Source: Lasioglossum baleicum (taxonomy: Eukaryota; Arthropoda; Insecta; Hymenoptera; Halictidae). From it: a stretch of DNA of 64,000 nucleotides. Shown here piece after piece: positions 62,201 to 64,000 of the stretch (position 1 is its first letter; each line of letters begins with the position of its first letter). The notes beneath the pieces are model-generated. The model was not told the DNA's origin. It was given only the letters and a program-made list of their open reading frames with translations, and did no database searches. Made by a program: the position numbers and the translations under genes. Location: positions 1,860,001 through 1,924,000 of the forward strand of contig NW_027469084.1 in assembly GCF_051020765.1 (NCBI RefSeq), written 5' to 3'.

Positions 62201-63764
62201 CTAGCCTGCGGGATGCATCCTCTCGCACGTGTTTGTGCTCGACTAGCCTGCGGGATGCATCCTCTCGCACGTGTTTTTGCTCGACTAGCCTGCGGGATGC
62301 ATCCTCTCGCACGTGTTTTTACTCGACTAGCCTGCGGGATGCATCCTCTCGCACGTGTTTTTGCTCGACTAGCCTGCGGGATGCATCCTCTCGCACGTGT
62401 TTTTGCTCGACTAGGCATGCGCATCCCAAAAAACCTGCGCATGCGCATCCCACAAAACCTGCGCATGCGCATCCCACAAAACCTCGCACGTGTTTGTGCT
62501 CGACTAGCCTGCGGGATGCATCCTTTCGCACGTGTTTTTACTCGACTAGCCTGCGGGATGCATCCTCTCGCACGTGTTTTTGCTCGACTAGCCTGCGGGA
62601 TGCATCCTCTCGCACGTGTTTGTGCTCGACTAGCCTGCGGGATGCATCCTCTCGCACGTGTTTTTACTCGACTAGCCTGCGGGATGCATCCTCTCGCACG
62701 TGTTTTTGCTCGACTAGCCTGCGGGATGCATCCTCTCGCACGTGTTTTTGCTCGACTAGCCTGCGGGATGCATCCTCTCGCACGTGTTTTTACTCGACTA
62801 GCCTGCGGGATGCATCCTCTCGCACGTGTTTTTGCTCGACTAGCCTGCGGGATGCATCCTCTCGCACGTGTTTTTACTCGACTAGCCTGCGGGATGCATC
62901 CTCTCGCACGTGTTTTTACTCGACTACCCTGCGGGATGCATCCTCTCGCACGTGTTTTTGCTCGACTAGCCATGCGCATCCCAAAAAACCTGCGCATGCG
63001 CATCCCAAAAAACCTGCGCATGCGCATCCCAAAAAACCTGCGCATGCGCATCCCAAAAAACCTGCGCATGCGCATCCCACAAAACCTGCGTATGCGCATC
63101 CCACAAAACCTCGCACGTGTTTTTACTCGACTAGCCTGCGGGATGCATCCTCTCGCACGTGTTTTTACTCGACTAGCCTGCGGGATGCATCGTCTCGCAC
63201 GTGTTTTTACTCGACTAGCCTGCGGGATGCATCCTCTCGCACGTGTTTTTGCTCGACTAGCCATGCGCATCCCAAAAAATCTGCGCATGCGTATCCCACA
63301 AAACCTGCGCATGCGCATCACACAAAACCTCGCACGTGCTTGTGCTCGACTAGCCTGCGGGATGCATCCTTTCGCACGTGTTTTTACTCGACTAGCCTGC
63401 GGGATGCATCCTCTCGCACGTGTTTGTGCTCGACTAGCCTGCGGGATGCATCCTTTCGCACGTGTTTTTACTCGACTAGCCTGCGGGATGCATCCTCTCG
63501 CACGTGTTTTTGCTCGACTAGCCTGCGGGATGCATCCTCTCGCACGTGTTTGTGCTCGACTAGCCTGCGGGATGCATCCTCTCGCACGTGTTTTTGCTCG
63601 ACTAGCCATGCGCATCCCAAAAAACCTGCACATGCGCATCCCAAAAAACCTGCGCATGCGCATCCCAAAAAATCTGCGCATGCGCATCCCACAAAACCTG
63701 CGCATGCGCATCCCACAAAACCTCGCACGTGTTTGTGCTCGACTAGCCTGCGGGATGCATCCTC
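56265..63764. repeat. Tandem duplication within the satellite, period 3750 bp
   Basis: Two successive 3750-bp higher-order units, about 56265-60014 and 60015-63764, agree monomer by monomer. The rare ACTTGACTAG 42-mer recurs at 56321 and 60071 and, within each unit, again 1713 bp later (58034 and 61784). CTCGCATGTG, CCCAACAAATC (58330 and 62080) and CATCACACAAAACC also recur at +3750. Few differences are visible (for example CTCGAGTAG at 59722, CGTATTTGTG at about 61860), so the duplication is recent. Each unit is itself two related parts of 1713 and 2037 bp. Confidence 0.85.
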
Positions 63765-64000
63765 TCGCACGTGTTTTTGCTCGACTAGCCTGCGGGATGC
63801 ATCCTCTCGCACGTGTTTGTGCTCGACTAGCCTGCGGGATGCATCCTCTCGCACGTGTTTTTACTCGACTAGCCATGCGCATCCCAAAAAACCTGCGCAT
63901 GCGCATCCCAAAAAACCTGCGCATGCGCATCCCACAAAACCTGCGTATGCGCATCGCACAAAACCTCGCACGTGTTTTTACTCGACTAGCCTGCGGGATG

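Larger units (their letters stand above)
43001..64000. repeat. Composite satellite, right part: 42-bp and 24-bp monomer blocks
   Basis: Same two monomers, orientation and block logic as 9224-36283. Sub-blocks: B-type 43001 to about 44640, A-type about 44641-49218, B-type 49219 to the window end. The only non-triplet step I see is a 1-bp loss at about 51311 (GCCTGCGGATGC, with two G after CGG lost to one). No gene, RNA gene or second transposon is seen in these 21 kb, and the array runs off the right edge. Confidence 0.97.

Noticed and set aside
9224..64000. CRISPR-like array of short repeats
   Set aside because: There are no unique spacers: both the 42-mers and 24-mers are repeated sequence throughout, and the context is eukaryotic.
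9224..64000. CENP-B box in the 42-mer (CTCGACTAGCCTGCGGG)
   Set aside because: The spacing between CG and CGGG is nine bases instead of seven and the TTCG start is missing, so the CENP-B consensus is not met.
9224..64000. Telomeric repeats
   Set aside because: No TTAGG or TCAGG arrays are present; the tandem repeats are 24 and 42 bp.

Overview
This window looks like repeat-dense heterochromatin from an arthropod, most likely insect, nuclear genome. The grounds are a complete BEL/Pao LTR retrotransposon, many broken copies of a Dorsal/Rel (NF-kB) gene fragment, and satellite DNA filling nearly everything else. The insect order cannot be told from sequence alone. There are no bacterial operons, rRNA genes or tRNA genes, and the only intact gene is the retrotransposon polyprotein.

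Layout. (1) 1-9223: seven complete and one truncated head-to-tail copies of a 1259-bp unit (1273 bp in copies 3 and 5). Roughly two thirds of each unit (about 81-910 of copy 1), read on the minus strand, is recognisably a piece of a Dorsal-type Rel gene. It runs from the end of the DNA-binding half, through the IPT dimerisation domain, into the linker. All complete copies share the same lesions: a stop, a +1 frameshift in a run of seven A, then further stops. The rest of the unit is CT-rich low-complexity DNA, a polypurine run and a CRE-like palindrome. (2) 9224-36283: a composite satellite made of blocks of a 42-bp monomer alternating with blocks of a 24-bp monomer, all in one orientation. 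(3) 36284-43000: a 6717-bp BEL/Pao element inserted in the satellite with a 5-bp target duplication (ACTAG). Its two 576-bp LTRs differ at one base. It has a tRNA-Tyr-type primer binding site and one uninterrupted 1723-codon gag-pol frame. (4) 43001-64000: the same composite satellite resumes in register.

The satellite has several tiers of order. The two monomers share a CCTGCG..ATGC..ATCC core, so they probably have a common origin. Monomer variants group into an A-type block (9.2-18.3 kb and again 44.6-49.2 kb) and a B-type block (the remainder). The A-then-B order is therefore repeated on both sides of the retrotransposon. Within B blocks there are clear tandem duplications with periods of 3750, 2481 and 429 bp. 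Because both monomers are multiples of three and lack stops in four of six frames, the satellite contains giant open frames (up to about 4600 codons) that I regard as artefacts.

The most notable features are the tandemly amplified, uniformly broken Dorsal fragment, the near-pristine BEL/Pao insertion, and the CACGTG- and palindrome-bearing composite satellite. No new biochemical system is demonstrated.
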